NCBI RefSeq assembly: GCF_014647875.1
Contig: NZ_BMQA01000053.1
Span: 1 to 44,857, forward strand
Direction of reading: 5' to 3'
DNA: 44,857 bases
From: Streptomyces brasiliensis
GTDB taxonomy: Bacteria > Actinomycetota > Actinomycetes > Streptomycetales > Streptomycetaceae
Part shown: positions 1 to 7,500 of the stretch, piece after piece
Numbering within the stretch: the first letter of the stretch is position 1
Layout of the letters: each line of letters starts with the position of its first letter
The notes under the pieces: generated by a model
Told to the model about the DNA's origin: nothing
Database searches by the model: none
What the model saw: only the letters and a program-made list of their open reading frames with translations
Made by a program: the position numbers and the translations under genes

Positions 1-181
1 GAAACCATGCCTGACCAGCAGGAATCAAACGATCAAGTTCGGTTGAGATACGGCTTCTGAGTTGACCCCGCCAACGCTCCTGCATGAGGTCGATGCGGAA
101 CCACTCCCGCGGAACCAGCAGTCTGTAGTCACTCGGGATGGCCGCCCGTGACGAAACGTCGGCTTTCAGCGACTCCTTCAC
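1..181 (-). CDS. Hypothetical protein of the T7SS-like locus, partial (3' end beyond left edge)
   Basis: An open frame of 60 codons without a stop runs off the left edge. It would start at GTG (181-179), whose last two bases with the next base form the TGA of the upstream gene, a GTGA overlap typical of translational coupling. The visible protein is hydrophilic with several Trp/Arg residues (for example LLVPREWFRIDL and QERWRGQL), so it looks soluble. I do not recognise the family. It is the last visible member of a minus-strand series starting at 2985, so a role with the WXG100-like and T7SS-signal proteins is inferred from position only. There is no good Shine-Dalgarno before the GTG, consistent with coupling. 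A start a few codons further in cannot be excluded. Confidence 0.6.
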   Translation of the reverse strand, partial: MKESLKADVSSRAAIPSDYRLLVPREWFRIDLMQERWRGQLRSRISTELDRLIPAGQAWF

Positions 182-849
182 CCTGGCATCACCAAGGGGG
201 CTCCTTGGGTGCCGAAGAAGCGAACGCTCTTCACGACGCCGGCGAACATGGCGGAGAAGACGTCCCATCCTTCAACCGTCGGTGTCCCCATCTCCATCAG
301 CAGCACGGTCCCGTTGTTCAGCGGAACCTGGACCTGTATGAAAGATGTCCATATCGGCTCGTCCTGCCCTGATTGCGTCAGGTTGCCGTCAATGCTGGTG
401 GACCGGTTGCCTACACACGTCACGGCTGGACCGCAGGGCAGCCGTACCTCGTCGATCTGTCCGAGCCCCAGGTGCCGCATCGTGGATGCGATAAATCCAG
501 CCGGATCGCCGCCGACTCGCTCATCCACGAGATCCATGAGGCTGACGTTGACCGTAGCCGTACAGCGGACGCCGTCGACTTCCGTCGTGACGAAACCGGC
601 GTACTGCACGCCCGCCTCTATGAACTCGTCGTAGTGTGCAGCACACATGGCAGCCCATTGCAGTTGGACTTCCTCATCAGCGCCTGGCAGCGCACGCTTG
701 GACAACTCGACCAATTGGTCGGCGAGCTCGTCCAGGCCGTCCGCCTCGAAAGGCAACTCGAAGAATCCTTCGGGCATGATCCAGCGAACCTCGACACCGT
801 CACTTCCCGTGAGGCTGTGCTGAGCTTCATCAACGGTGTCAGCGGTCAT
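178..849 (-). CDS. Conserved hypothetical protein in T7SS-like locus (223 aa)
   Basis: The frame is open further upstream, but I chose the ATG at 849 because GAAGG lies five bases before it and because the upstream gene occupies the longer version; the start overlaps the upstream gene by 11 bases. An ATG at 867 is the alternative. The product is acidic and appears soluble, with no signal peptide or membrane segment. The C-terminal half looks like a beta-rich domain ending in a stretch with VEGWDVFSAMFAGVVKSVRF. No catalytic motif is recognised. Tight overlaps on both sides place it in one transcription unit with the membrane protein upstream and the partial gene downstream. A partner, chaperone or immunity role for the nearby secreted protein is only a positional guess. 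Confidence 0.75.
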   Translation of the reverse strand: MTADTVDEAQHSLTGSDGVEVRWIMPEGFFELPFEADGLDELADQLVELSKRALPGADEEVQLQWAAMCAAHYDEFIEAGVQYAGFVTTEVDGVRCTATVNVSLMDLVDERVGGDPAGFIASTMRHLGLGQIDEVRLPCGPAVTCVGNRSTSIDGNLTQSGQDEPIWTSFIQVQVPLNNGTVLLMEMGTPTVEGWDVFSAMFAGVVKSVRFFGTQGAPLVMPG

Positions 850-1423
850 CTGCGCCTTCGCTCTCATACGGTTCGCGATCAGCCACTTCGGGATGGAATT
901 TCGCAGCGAAAGGGTAGGGGCCGTAGTGCGGGTAGTGGGCCGGTACGTCGGCTCCTCCCCGTCGGGCGAGGTGTGCGATCTCCCGGTACTTTCGCGCCCG
1001 GGCCCGTAGGTTCTGCTGGACCGGATCGCCCCAGTGCAACAACGCACTGCGCACGAAGAAGAAGAGCTGAGTCGCCACAACTGCCGCGGCGGCCGTCAGA
1101 TAGACGTTGCGGGCGGCAGCGGTCTCCCAGTACTGAGCCACGCCGCCCCAGTAGATCACTACCCCGAAGCCCACGAGGGCCAGGGGCACTCCATGAGCAA
1201 AGCCGGCCTTGAACATGTCCTCTTCGTCGAGGTGACGCCGGCGCAACATGTCGAGCACCGCGCGGTCATCCCGGAAGTCGAACCGCAGCTCCTGTCCAGC
1301 CTCCTCCGCGGCCTGCTTCGCCTCGGGCACAGCGGCGATCACCGAGCCGCGGACCAAGGTGACGACCTCACCACCCCGGCGACCGATGAACTCCCATTGG
1401 CCGAACTCGTGCTTGTCACTCAT
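839..1423 (-). CDS. Two-helix membrane protein of T7SS-like locus (194 aa)
   Basis: The start ATG at 1423 is preceded by AAGGAGG about nine bases upstream. The protein has a soluble N-terminal part (residues 1-75), two hydrophobic helices at about 79-96 and 105-124, and a basic C-terminal tail rich in Arg, Tyr and Pro that probably lies in the cytoplasm. No enzyme motif is seen. It sits between the candidate secreted protein and two hypothetical genes. Small two-helix membrane proteins next to T7SS substrates are sometimes immunity or export accessory proteins, but this is inference. I do not recognise the family. Confidence 0.8.
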   Translation of the reverse strand: MSDKHEFGQWEFIGRRGGEVVTLVRGSVIAAVPEAKQAAEEAGQELRFDFRDDRAVLDMLRRRHLDEEDMFKAGFAHGVPLALVGFGVVIYWGGVAQYWETAAARNVYLTAAAAVVATQLFFFVRSALLHWGDPVQQNLRARARKYREIAHLARRGGADVPAHYPHYGPYPFAAKFHPEVADREPYESEGADDR

Positions 1424-1456
1424 GTCATCTGCCCTCCTTGAACGGGCGCAGGCACC

Positions 1457-2677
1457 CTACGCCGCCAGGGCCGCGTGGAACGTCTTCGGTGAGACGCTCG
1501 GGGCGGGGCCTGGTGAGGGCGACGGCGAGGGGCCAGGCGCGGGGGCTTTCGGCGGTTCCTGGTATCCGGTCTTCTCGCCGTTCTCACCGCTGAGCATCCT
1601 GTGCAAGGCGCTCGCGAGACCCGCCCCCTTGATCACACCCGTGATCTTCTTGCCCTCGATCAGCGCGTTACGCGCCGTCCTGCCCAGAACCTTGTTGACG
1701 AGCTTGACGCTGACCCCGTTCAGGAAGTTGTGCCCAACACCGTCCAGTGCGGCCAAGCCACTGAACCTGAACTTCGCCAGTCCCTTGACACCCTTGAGGG
1801 CCTTGAACCCCTTCAGTGCACCGAGCCCGGGCAGCACTCCCAGCGCATCGGCGCCCAGCTTCAGCCAGTCGACCTTCCCGCCGCGCACAGTCATGTCGTA
1901 CGCGTGGCCGGCGAGCGCGGCCGCGCTGGTCAACACGGCTAGGGTCGCGAATATGGGAACCAGGAACTGAAGCGGCGGGACGAAGGCGCAAACCACTGCA
2001 AGTACGGACAGTACGGCCGAGATGTTGGACATCGTATCCGCCCAGTCCGCAAGGAAGTTCATGAAGCCGCCCGGGTCCCGGACCGCGTCGTGGTGCACGA
2101 CGTTCTTGATATGACGGGCGGCTTTGTCCCCCGCGTCGTCATAGATGTCCCTGGCGTCCTTCACCGCCCTGCGTGCGTCACCGATGCAATGCAGGGCCTC
2201 GTCGCGCTTCTTGACCCAGCGCTCGTACTCTTCCTTCTCCGCAGCGGGAATATCGTGTGCGGGATACTTGTCGATGAACTTCTTCACCTCACTGTCCGCG
2301 AGGTCGTGGTCGACTTTGGCCTCACGATAATCAGCAAGCGCCTTGTCCGCCTTCCGCTGCGCGCGGCGCATTTCACTGGAGAACTGCTCCGAACTCCCTT
2401 CGAGCACCTCCTCGCCGATGGCCTTGGCAGCCTCGTCATAGCGCTCGAAGGACTTCTTCAACTTGTCCGCCGTGCCATCGGCAAGCTCATGGAATCCTTT
2501 TCCGGCCTCACTGTCCCAACCTTCCACCGAGGCAAGCGCCTTGATGACCCGGGACTGCTCATCGATCATGTCGGCCATCTTGCGCAACTTGCGCCCCAGT
2601 TCAGCTACTTCCTCGGGGTCGCCCGGCGTCGGGTCGTCATGCCACAGAGGCGGCCAGTCGGAGTCCGTCCTGCTCAT
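1457..2677 (-). CDS. Putative T7SS-secreted protein with N-terminal T7SS-signal-like domain (406 aa)
   Basis: Residues 15-95 form a helical hairpin of the kind found at the N-terminus of actinobacterial T7SS substrates (PGDPEEVAELGRKL, then W54 and a conserved Phe-rich turn in EGWDSEAGKGF). A charged coiled-coil follows to about 190. A strongly hydrophobic segment lies at about 217-257 and a Gly/Leu-rich stretch at 270-300. The tail is Pro/Ser-rich. A YxxxD export-type motif (YPAHD) lies at 138-142. The layout resembles LXG-like or pore-forming T7SS effectors, but no toxin catalytic motif was found. The start overlaps the stop of the small WXG100-like gene by four bases (ATGA), so the two are probably co-translated, as expected for an effector and its helical partner. 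Confidence 0.85.
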   Translation of the reverse strand: MSRTDSDWPPLWHDDPTPGDPEEVAELGRKLRKMADMIDEQSRVIKALASVEGWDSEAGKGFHELADGTADKLKKSFERYDEAAKAIGEEVLEGSSEQFSSEMRRAQRKADKALADYREAKVDHDLADSEVKKFIDKYPAHDIPAAEKEEYERWVKKRDEALHCIGDARRAVKDARDIYDDAGDKAARHIKNVVHHDAVRDPGGFMNFLADWADTMSNISAVLSVLAVVCAFVPPLQFLVPIFATLAVLTSAAALAGHAYDMTVRGGKVDWLKLGADALGVLPGLGALKGFKALKGVKGLAKFRFSGLAALDGVGHNFLNGVSVKLVNKVLGRTARNALIEGKKITGVIKGAGLASALHRMLSGENGEKTGYQEPPKAPAPGPSPSPSPGPAPSVSPKTFHAALAA

Positions 2678-2985
2678 TTCTTCCCCTTGCTCTGCGCCTT
2701 GGCGTCCCGGATGGCCTTGGCCAGCTCATGGTCGATGTCGTCGTACGCCTTGGCGGCGGTCCGGGTGAACTCGGCCAGCTGCTCAAGTTCCTTCATCAGT
2801 TTCTTCCGGGTTTTCTTCCAGGTGTCCCCGAATTCTGAGAAGGCGTCCTTGAGACCGCCGTGGCCTACCGCCTGACCGTACTCGCCCGCAGGATTGCCGT
2901 GCCGCTCGAACTCGCCATGGATCTTGGTCAGATCGCGTGAGCACTGCTTGATGGCGGCGAGATCCGCCTTTACGTGGTCCCCCAT
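2674..2985 (-). CDS. WXG100-like small helical protein (103 aa), partner of putative T7SS substrate
   Basis: The protein is about 100 residues, almost wholly helical and charged, with a central turn (around residues 50-57, EFGDTWKK) and a C-terminal YxxxD motif (YDDID, 81-85), the class of signal used for type VII export. A canonical WXG triplet is absent; W56 is the nearest equivalent. Size, predicted helix-turn-helix hairpin and the four-base overlap with the larger putative substrate support an ESX-type partner protein. It is the first gene of the minus-strand set. The region 2986-3137 between it and the divergent gene contains a short tandem repeat (ctatggct twice, near 2999-3014) and must hold its promoter. 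Confidence 0.75.
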   Translation of the reverse strand: MGDHVKADLAAIKQCSRDLTKIHGEFERHGNPAGEYGQAVGHGGLKDAFSEFGDTWKKTRKKLMKELEQLAEFTRTAAKAYDDIDHELAKAIRDAKAQSKGKK

Positions 2986-3137
2986 GAAGAATGCCTCTCT
3001 ATGGCTCTATGGCTGTTCTCGGTGGAATCTGACGAGCCCTGACGCGAATGCGGACTCCCTCACTCCTCATGACGCGCGGTACGAGATACGCTCTCGGCAC
3101 ACCGATCCCGTTCCGCATCGGCAAGGAGAGTCTTGAC

Positions 3138-3818
3138 GTGACACGTAGGGGCACACAGCACGTGGCAACGGACCGCCTTGGTATCCACGCCGAAGCAGGC
3201 GAATGGTGCTGCATCGACAAGATCCCTCAGCCCCCGGCGGACGTACTCCAGGCTGCTGGAAACCCCTGCCTCCGCCCTGCCCGACTGCCCCCACTGGGCC
3301 TGATCGGCGCGGTGCTCGGTGCACCGTTCATACCCCTCCTCATGTTGTTGAGTCTTCTGTCCGATGCGGAAGAAGCCATCAAGCGATCCCTCGACACGAA
3401 GGAAGAAAAGGAACGGTGGCGGGCCAAGAAGGAGGACGACAAGCGCCGGGACGCCACCATCGCCCAACAAGGCCTCGACAAGGTCTTCGACGGGAGCTGG
3501 CACGGCAACGCCGGGCAGTTCCTGCTGCGTTGGTACAGCCACTCCACCCACCACCAGCGACTGCTGCTTGCGACCCAGGAAGGGATCGTCCTGGCGGCTC
3601 CACCGCAGCGCGTCAGCGTCGGACGGGAGAAGCACATGCAGATCGTCGCCCGCCTTCCCGCCGTCGAGGCAACCCTCGTCGACCCCTTCTTCGGCGAGTT
3701 CGAGACGAGGATGCTGCTGATCCGTTTCCGTGACGGATCCTGGCTGCGAGTCGACACGGAAGAACTCCGCAGCGACCTCCACATGTATCTGCTCCGGCAG
3801 CCCCTCCCCGACAGCTGA
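3138..3818 (+). CDS. Single-pass membrane protein, hypothetical (226 aa)
   Basis: I chose GTG at 3138 because AAGGAGAG ends seven bases before it; an upstream ATG at 3048 has no comparable site. A hydrophobic helix lies at about residues 53-74. It is followed by a highly charged helical linker (about 76-110) and a C-terminal domain of about 110 residues with alternating strands that looks like a membrane-associated regulatory or PH-like fold, although I recognise no named family. The gene lies between the two WXG100-type genes and is transcribed opposite to both. Inference: an accessory part of the T7SS-like locus. It converges on the WXG100 gene at 3891 across a hairpin. Confidence 0.8.
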   Translation: MTRRGTQHVATDRLGIHAEAGEWCCIDKIPQPPADVLQAAGNPCLRPARLPPLGLIGAVLGAPFIPLLMLLSLLSDAEEAIKRSLDTKEEKERWRAKKEDDKRRDATIAQQGLDKVFDGSWHGNAGQFLLRWYSHSTHHQRLLLATQEGIVLAAPPQRVSVGREKHMQIVARLPAVEATLVDPFFGEFETRMLLIRFRDGSWLRVDTEELRSDLHMYLLRQPLPDS

Positions 3819-3839
3819 CGAGCGCCGGGCGGCAGGACG

Positions 3840-3880
3840 CCTGCCCGGTACGTTCAGCATCCACCGCCGCACCGGGCAGG
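3840..3880. terminator. Bidirectional hairpin between convergent genes
   Basis: CCTGCCCGGT (3840-3849) and ACCGGGCAGG (3871-3880) form a perfect 10-bp inverted repeat with a 21-base loop, in the 72-bp gap between the convergent membrane-protein and WXG100 genes. A partial extra copy of the left arm complement occurs at 3826-3837. There is no T-run, which is normal for Streptomyces terminators. Confidence 0.55.
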
Positions 3881-3890
3881 CATCTCGCCC

Positions 3891-4193
3891 CTACTTGCTC
3901 TTGGCCGACTTGGCCAACTCCTCGTCGATCTGCTCGAACTTGTCGGCAGCGTTGGTCAGGTAGTCCCCCATGCCGTCAAGCCCGTCGAGGGTGTCCTTCG
4001 TGCCGCGGACGAACTCGTCGAAGTTCTCGTCGAACGCCTTCGACGAGCTCTTGGTGACGTAGCCGGACTCGACCAGGTTCGCGATGTACTTGCGGAGGCC
4101 GTCGAGCTTCTCCTGGAGCTTTTCCTTCTCCTTCACGACATGCTTGGCCGCATCCCGCATGTCCTGGTATGTGACGTCAAGGTCCTTGGCCAT
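3891..4193 (-). CDS. WXG100-family (ESAT-6-like) protein (100 aa)
   Basis: Exactly 100 residues form two charged helices around a central turn, the ESAT-6/CFP-10 architecture. At the turn the WXG triplet is replaced by Tyr-Val-Thr (SGYVT, 43-47), followed by the usual Phe-rich pattern (KAFDENFDEF). The C-terminal export motif is FxxxD (FEQID, 86-90) rather than YxxxD. An AGAGGGAG Shine-Dalgarno precedes the ATG at 4193. The gene is divergent from the EccC/EssC-type ATPase, the motor expected to recognise such substrates through their C-terminal motif. Assignment to the superfamily is confident. Whether the protein is itself secreted or acts as a co-secretion partner is unknown. Confidence 0.85.
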   Translation of the reverse strand: MAKDLDVTYQDMRDAAKHVVKEKEKLQEKLDGLRKYIANLVESGYVTKSSSKAFDENFDEFVRGTKDTLDGLDGMGDYLTNAADKFEQIDEELAKSAKSK

Positions 4194-4583
4194 GAAGCCG
4201 CTCCCTCTTCAACACGCCGCAGGGCCAACCCCCGTGGCTCCCTGTCCGCGGACGCAACGGATGGGCCGCTTGGTTCCATCGGTGTGATCGTCCGCTTTCG
4301 AGGGAGCAGCTTACGGGGGTCAACTCGGGCCGCACATCCCGGATCTGTGAACAGGACGTCGTGAGCGCGTGCATATGCCGTTGCCTTCGGGAAGGAACAG
4401 ATGGGAGAAACCGGGCGGCAGCGAGCGCGAGGTGCGGCGGCTCGGACAAGGTGCGCCGGGGGTGCACGAGACCGTGCCGTGTCTCGCCTCCCCATTGCCC
4501 CCGAACACCCGTCAGCGGATATCGTCGCTTCCGACTGTGACCTGCGAGAGGGAAGCGGACACAGCGGCTTGGGGAGGACAAGC
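4194..4583. other. 390-bp divergent intergenic region upstream of eccC and the WXG100 gene
   Basis: No convincing gene is seen here. Two open frames extend the ATPase upstream, but codon use is poor and the GTG at 4584 has a much better ribosome-binding site. A small hairpin with arms CGAGAC (4467-4472) and GTCTCG (4481-4486) lies about 100 bp before the ATPase start and could be in its leader. No clear -35/-10 pair was identified in either direction. Confidence 0.5.
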
Positions 4584-7500
4584 GTGCGCCTGACTCTGAC
4601 CGTCGTCGACCCGTTCGGCGGGGGCTCTGCCGATGTCGTACTCGATGCCGATCCCGAGTCCACCGTCGGGGACATCGCCCAGGAGCTGGCCAAACACGTC
4701 GGGGTCGGCGGGGCTCAGGTCATTCCCATCGGGCAGCACCATCAGGTTCCCGCCGGCGGTGCGCCTCTCGTGTACGTGGACGGGTACGCCGTCGATCCCT
4801 CCGCGACCGTCGTCGGGTCGCCGCTGCGCGAGGGTGCCGTCGTCAGCCTTCAGGATCCCGCCGGGTGTCTGCCGGGTGAGCCCACCGGTCTCGTCGAGCT
4901 GCGCGTCGTCGGCGGACCCGTCGCCGGGTTCGTGCACCGGCTCGGTGTCGGGCGGTACGACATCGGCAGCGGGCCGGCGTCGTACATCCGGATCGACGAC
5001 CCCGAACTCGACGCCCGCGCCCTCACGTTGTCAGTTGCAACCGATGGCACCTGCCAAGTCGCCGTGCACCAGGACAAGGACGGCGTCACCCTCGACGGTG
5101 AGAAGCTCGACGGCAGCGACTGGCCCCTCGGCGCCCAGATCGCGGTCGGCAACACCCTGCTCGAACTCGCCCGCTACACCCCGCCGAACGCGGCCCTGAA
5201 GTGGTCGGACGACGGTGTCGGCCTCGACTACAACCGGCCGCCCCGGCTGCGCCCCCCGGACCGGCAGACCAAGTTCCGGCTGCCGAGCCCGCCGCGGGAG
5301 TACGAGGCGCGGCCGCTGCCCTGGCTGATGGCGCTCACGCCGCTCGTCGGGTCCGTCGTCTCCGTGCTGATCTTCCACCGCTGGTACTACCTGATCATGG
5401 CGGGGCTCAGCCCCATCATGCTGTTCGCCAACTACTTCATGGACAAGAAGCACGGGCGCAAGTCCCATGCGAAGCAGGTCAAGGAGTACAAGGAGCAGAA
5501 GGAGCGGATCGAGAAGGACGCCCAGGACGCCTTGACCGCCGAGCGGCTCGATCGGCGCAATGCCGTTCCCGATCCCGCCACCGTCCTCTCCCTCGGGACC
5601 GGGCCTCGGACACGGCTGTGGGAGCGGCGGCGCACCGACCGCGATCATCTGCTCGTCCGCGTCGGGACCGGGCGGATGCCCACCGAGGTCGTCCTCGACG
5701 ATCCCGAGCAGGACGATCACCGCCGCCAGGTCACCTGGAACATCGAGGACGCCCCCGTCGCCCTGTCGCTACGCTCACTCGGCGTCATCGGCATGGCCGG
5801 GCCCGGGGACTCCGCCCGGGCGATGGGGCGTTGGGCCGTGGCCCAGACCGCCGCGCTGCACAGCCCGATGGACGTGCAGTTCTATGTGCTCAGCGAGAAC
5901 AGTGCCCAGGCCGGCTGGGACTGGGTGCGCTGGCTGCCGCACGCCCGGCCGTCCGGCGGGCAGGACGTCAACGTCCTCATCGGTACCGACGCCGAGACGG
6001 CCGGCGCCCGGATCGGCGAGCTGACGCAGGTCCTCGACGCGCGCAAGAAGGCCGCCGAGCAGAACCGCGGCCAGGGCGTCAGCTTCAGCGAGCCGGACAT
6101 CGTGGTCGTGTGGGACGGGTCGCGGCGGCTGCGGTCGCTGCCCGGTGTCGTACGGATCCTGCGCGAGGGGCCGGCCGTCGCGATGTACGCCATCTGCCTG
6201 GACGCCGAGGAGCGGTTCCTGCCGGGCGAGTGCCAGGCGTTCGTCGTCGCGGAGCCCAAGGCCCAGGAGTACGACAGCCAGACGCAGCAGGCGGTCCAGC
6301 CGAAGCACGTCGCCGGAGGCTTCCCGTCCTTCCAGGCGTGGCACGCGGCTGGCACGGAGCCCGAACGTGCCGTACAAGTACAGGAGTTGAGGCTACGCGT
6401 CGAGGAGGCGGGCGCGGAGCGCATCAAGGACGTACGGCCCGACTTCGTCTCCGCGCCGTGGTGTCTGCGGCTGGCCCGCTCCCTGTCCGCGCTCCGCGAC
6501 ATCAGCGGCGAGACCGAGGACTCGGCCCTGCCCGGCTCGAGCCGGCTCCTCGACGTGCTCCAGCTGGAGCCGCCCACCCGTGATGCCATCGTCGCGCGCT
6601 GGAGGATGGGCGGGCAGTCCACGCTCGCGGTGATCGGTGAGTCGTACGACGGCCCGTTCGGCATCGACATGCGCAAGGACGGCCCGCACGGTCTGATCGC
6701 CGGTACCACCGGTTCCGGCAAGTCAGAGCTGCTGCAGACCATCGTCGCGTCGCTGGCCGTGGCCAACACGCCCGAGAACATGACGTTCGTGCTCGTCGAC
6801 TACAAGGGTGGCTCGGCGTTCAAGGACTGTGTGAAGCTGCCGCACACCGTCGGCATGGTCACCGACCTCGACGCCCATCTCGTCGAGCGCGCCCTGGAGT
6901 CGCTGGGGGCCGAGCTGAAGCGGCGCGAGCACATCCTGGCCGCGGCCGACGCCAAGGACATCGAGGACTACCAGGATCTCGTGCGCAGGGATCCGTCCCA
7001 TGCGCCGGTGCCCCGACTCCTCATCGTCATCGACGAGTTCGCGTCCATGGTGCGCGACCTGCCCGACTTCGTGACGGGGCTCGTGAACATCGCCCAGCGG
7101 GGCCGGTCCCTCGGCATCCATCTCCTCCTCGCCACCCAGCGGCCGTCCGGTGTCGTCTCCCCGGAGATCCGCGCCAACACCAACCTCCGTATCGCCCTGC
7201 GTGTCACGGACGGCGGCGAGTCGTCCGACGTCATCGACTCGCCCGAGGCCGGGCACATCTCGAAGAACACGCCGGGCCGGGCGTACGTCCGGCTCGGGCA
7301 CGCCTCCCTGGTCCCCTTCCAGTCGGGCCGCGTCGGTGGCCGCCGGCCCGGCGCCGCCGACCCCACCGCGCTCGCGCCCTGGGTCGGGGAGCTGACCTGG
7401 GAGGATCTGGGCCGGGCCGCGCTGGTGAAGCCGAAGAGCGAGGCGCGCGAGGACGAGGAGATCACCGACCTCAAGGTGCTCGTCGACGCCGTACGCGAGG

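Noticed and set aside
373..1212. A 279-codon plus-strand frame
   Set aside because: It lies opposite the two minus-strand genes at 178-1423, has no family pattern and shows an Arg/Pro-rich composition typical of an antisense shadow.
4935..5170. The FHA domain of the ATPase as a proven phosphothreonine reader for the adjacent kinase
   Set aside because: The Ser, His and Asn residues of a working FHA pocket are not present, so a direct kinase-FHA switch is not supported by the sequence.
5201..6583. A 460-codon plus-strand frame inside the ATPase gene
   Set aside because: Out-of-frame shadow of the EccC/EssC gene; Arg/Ala/Gly-rich with no recognisable domain.
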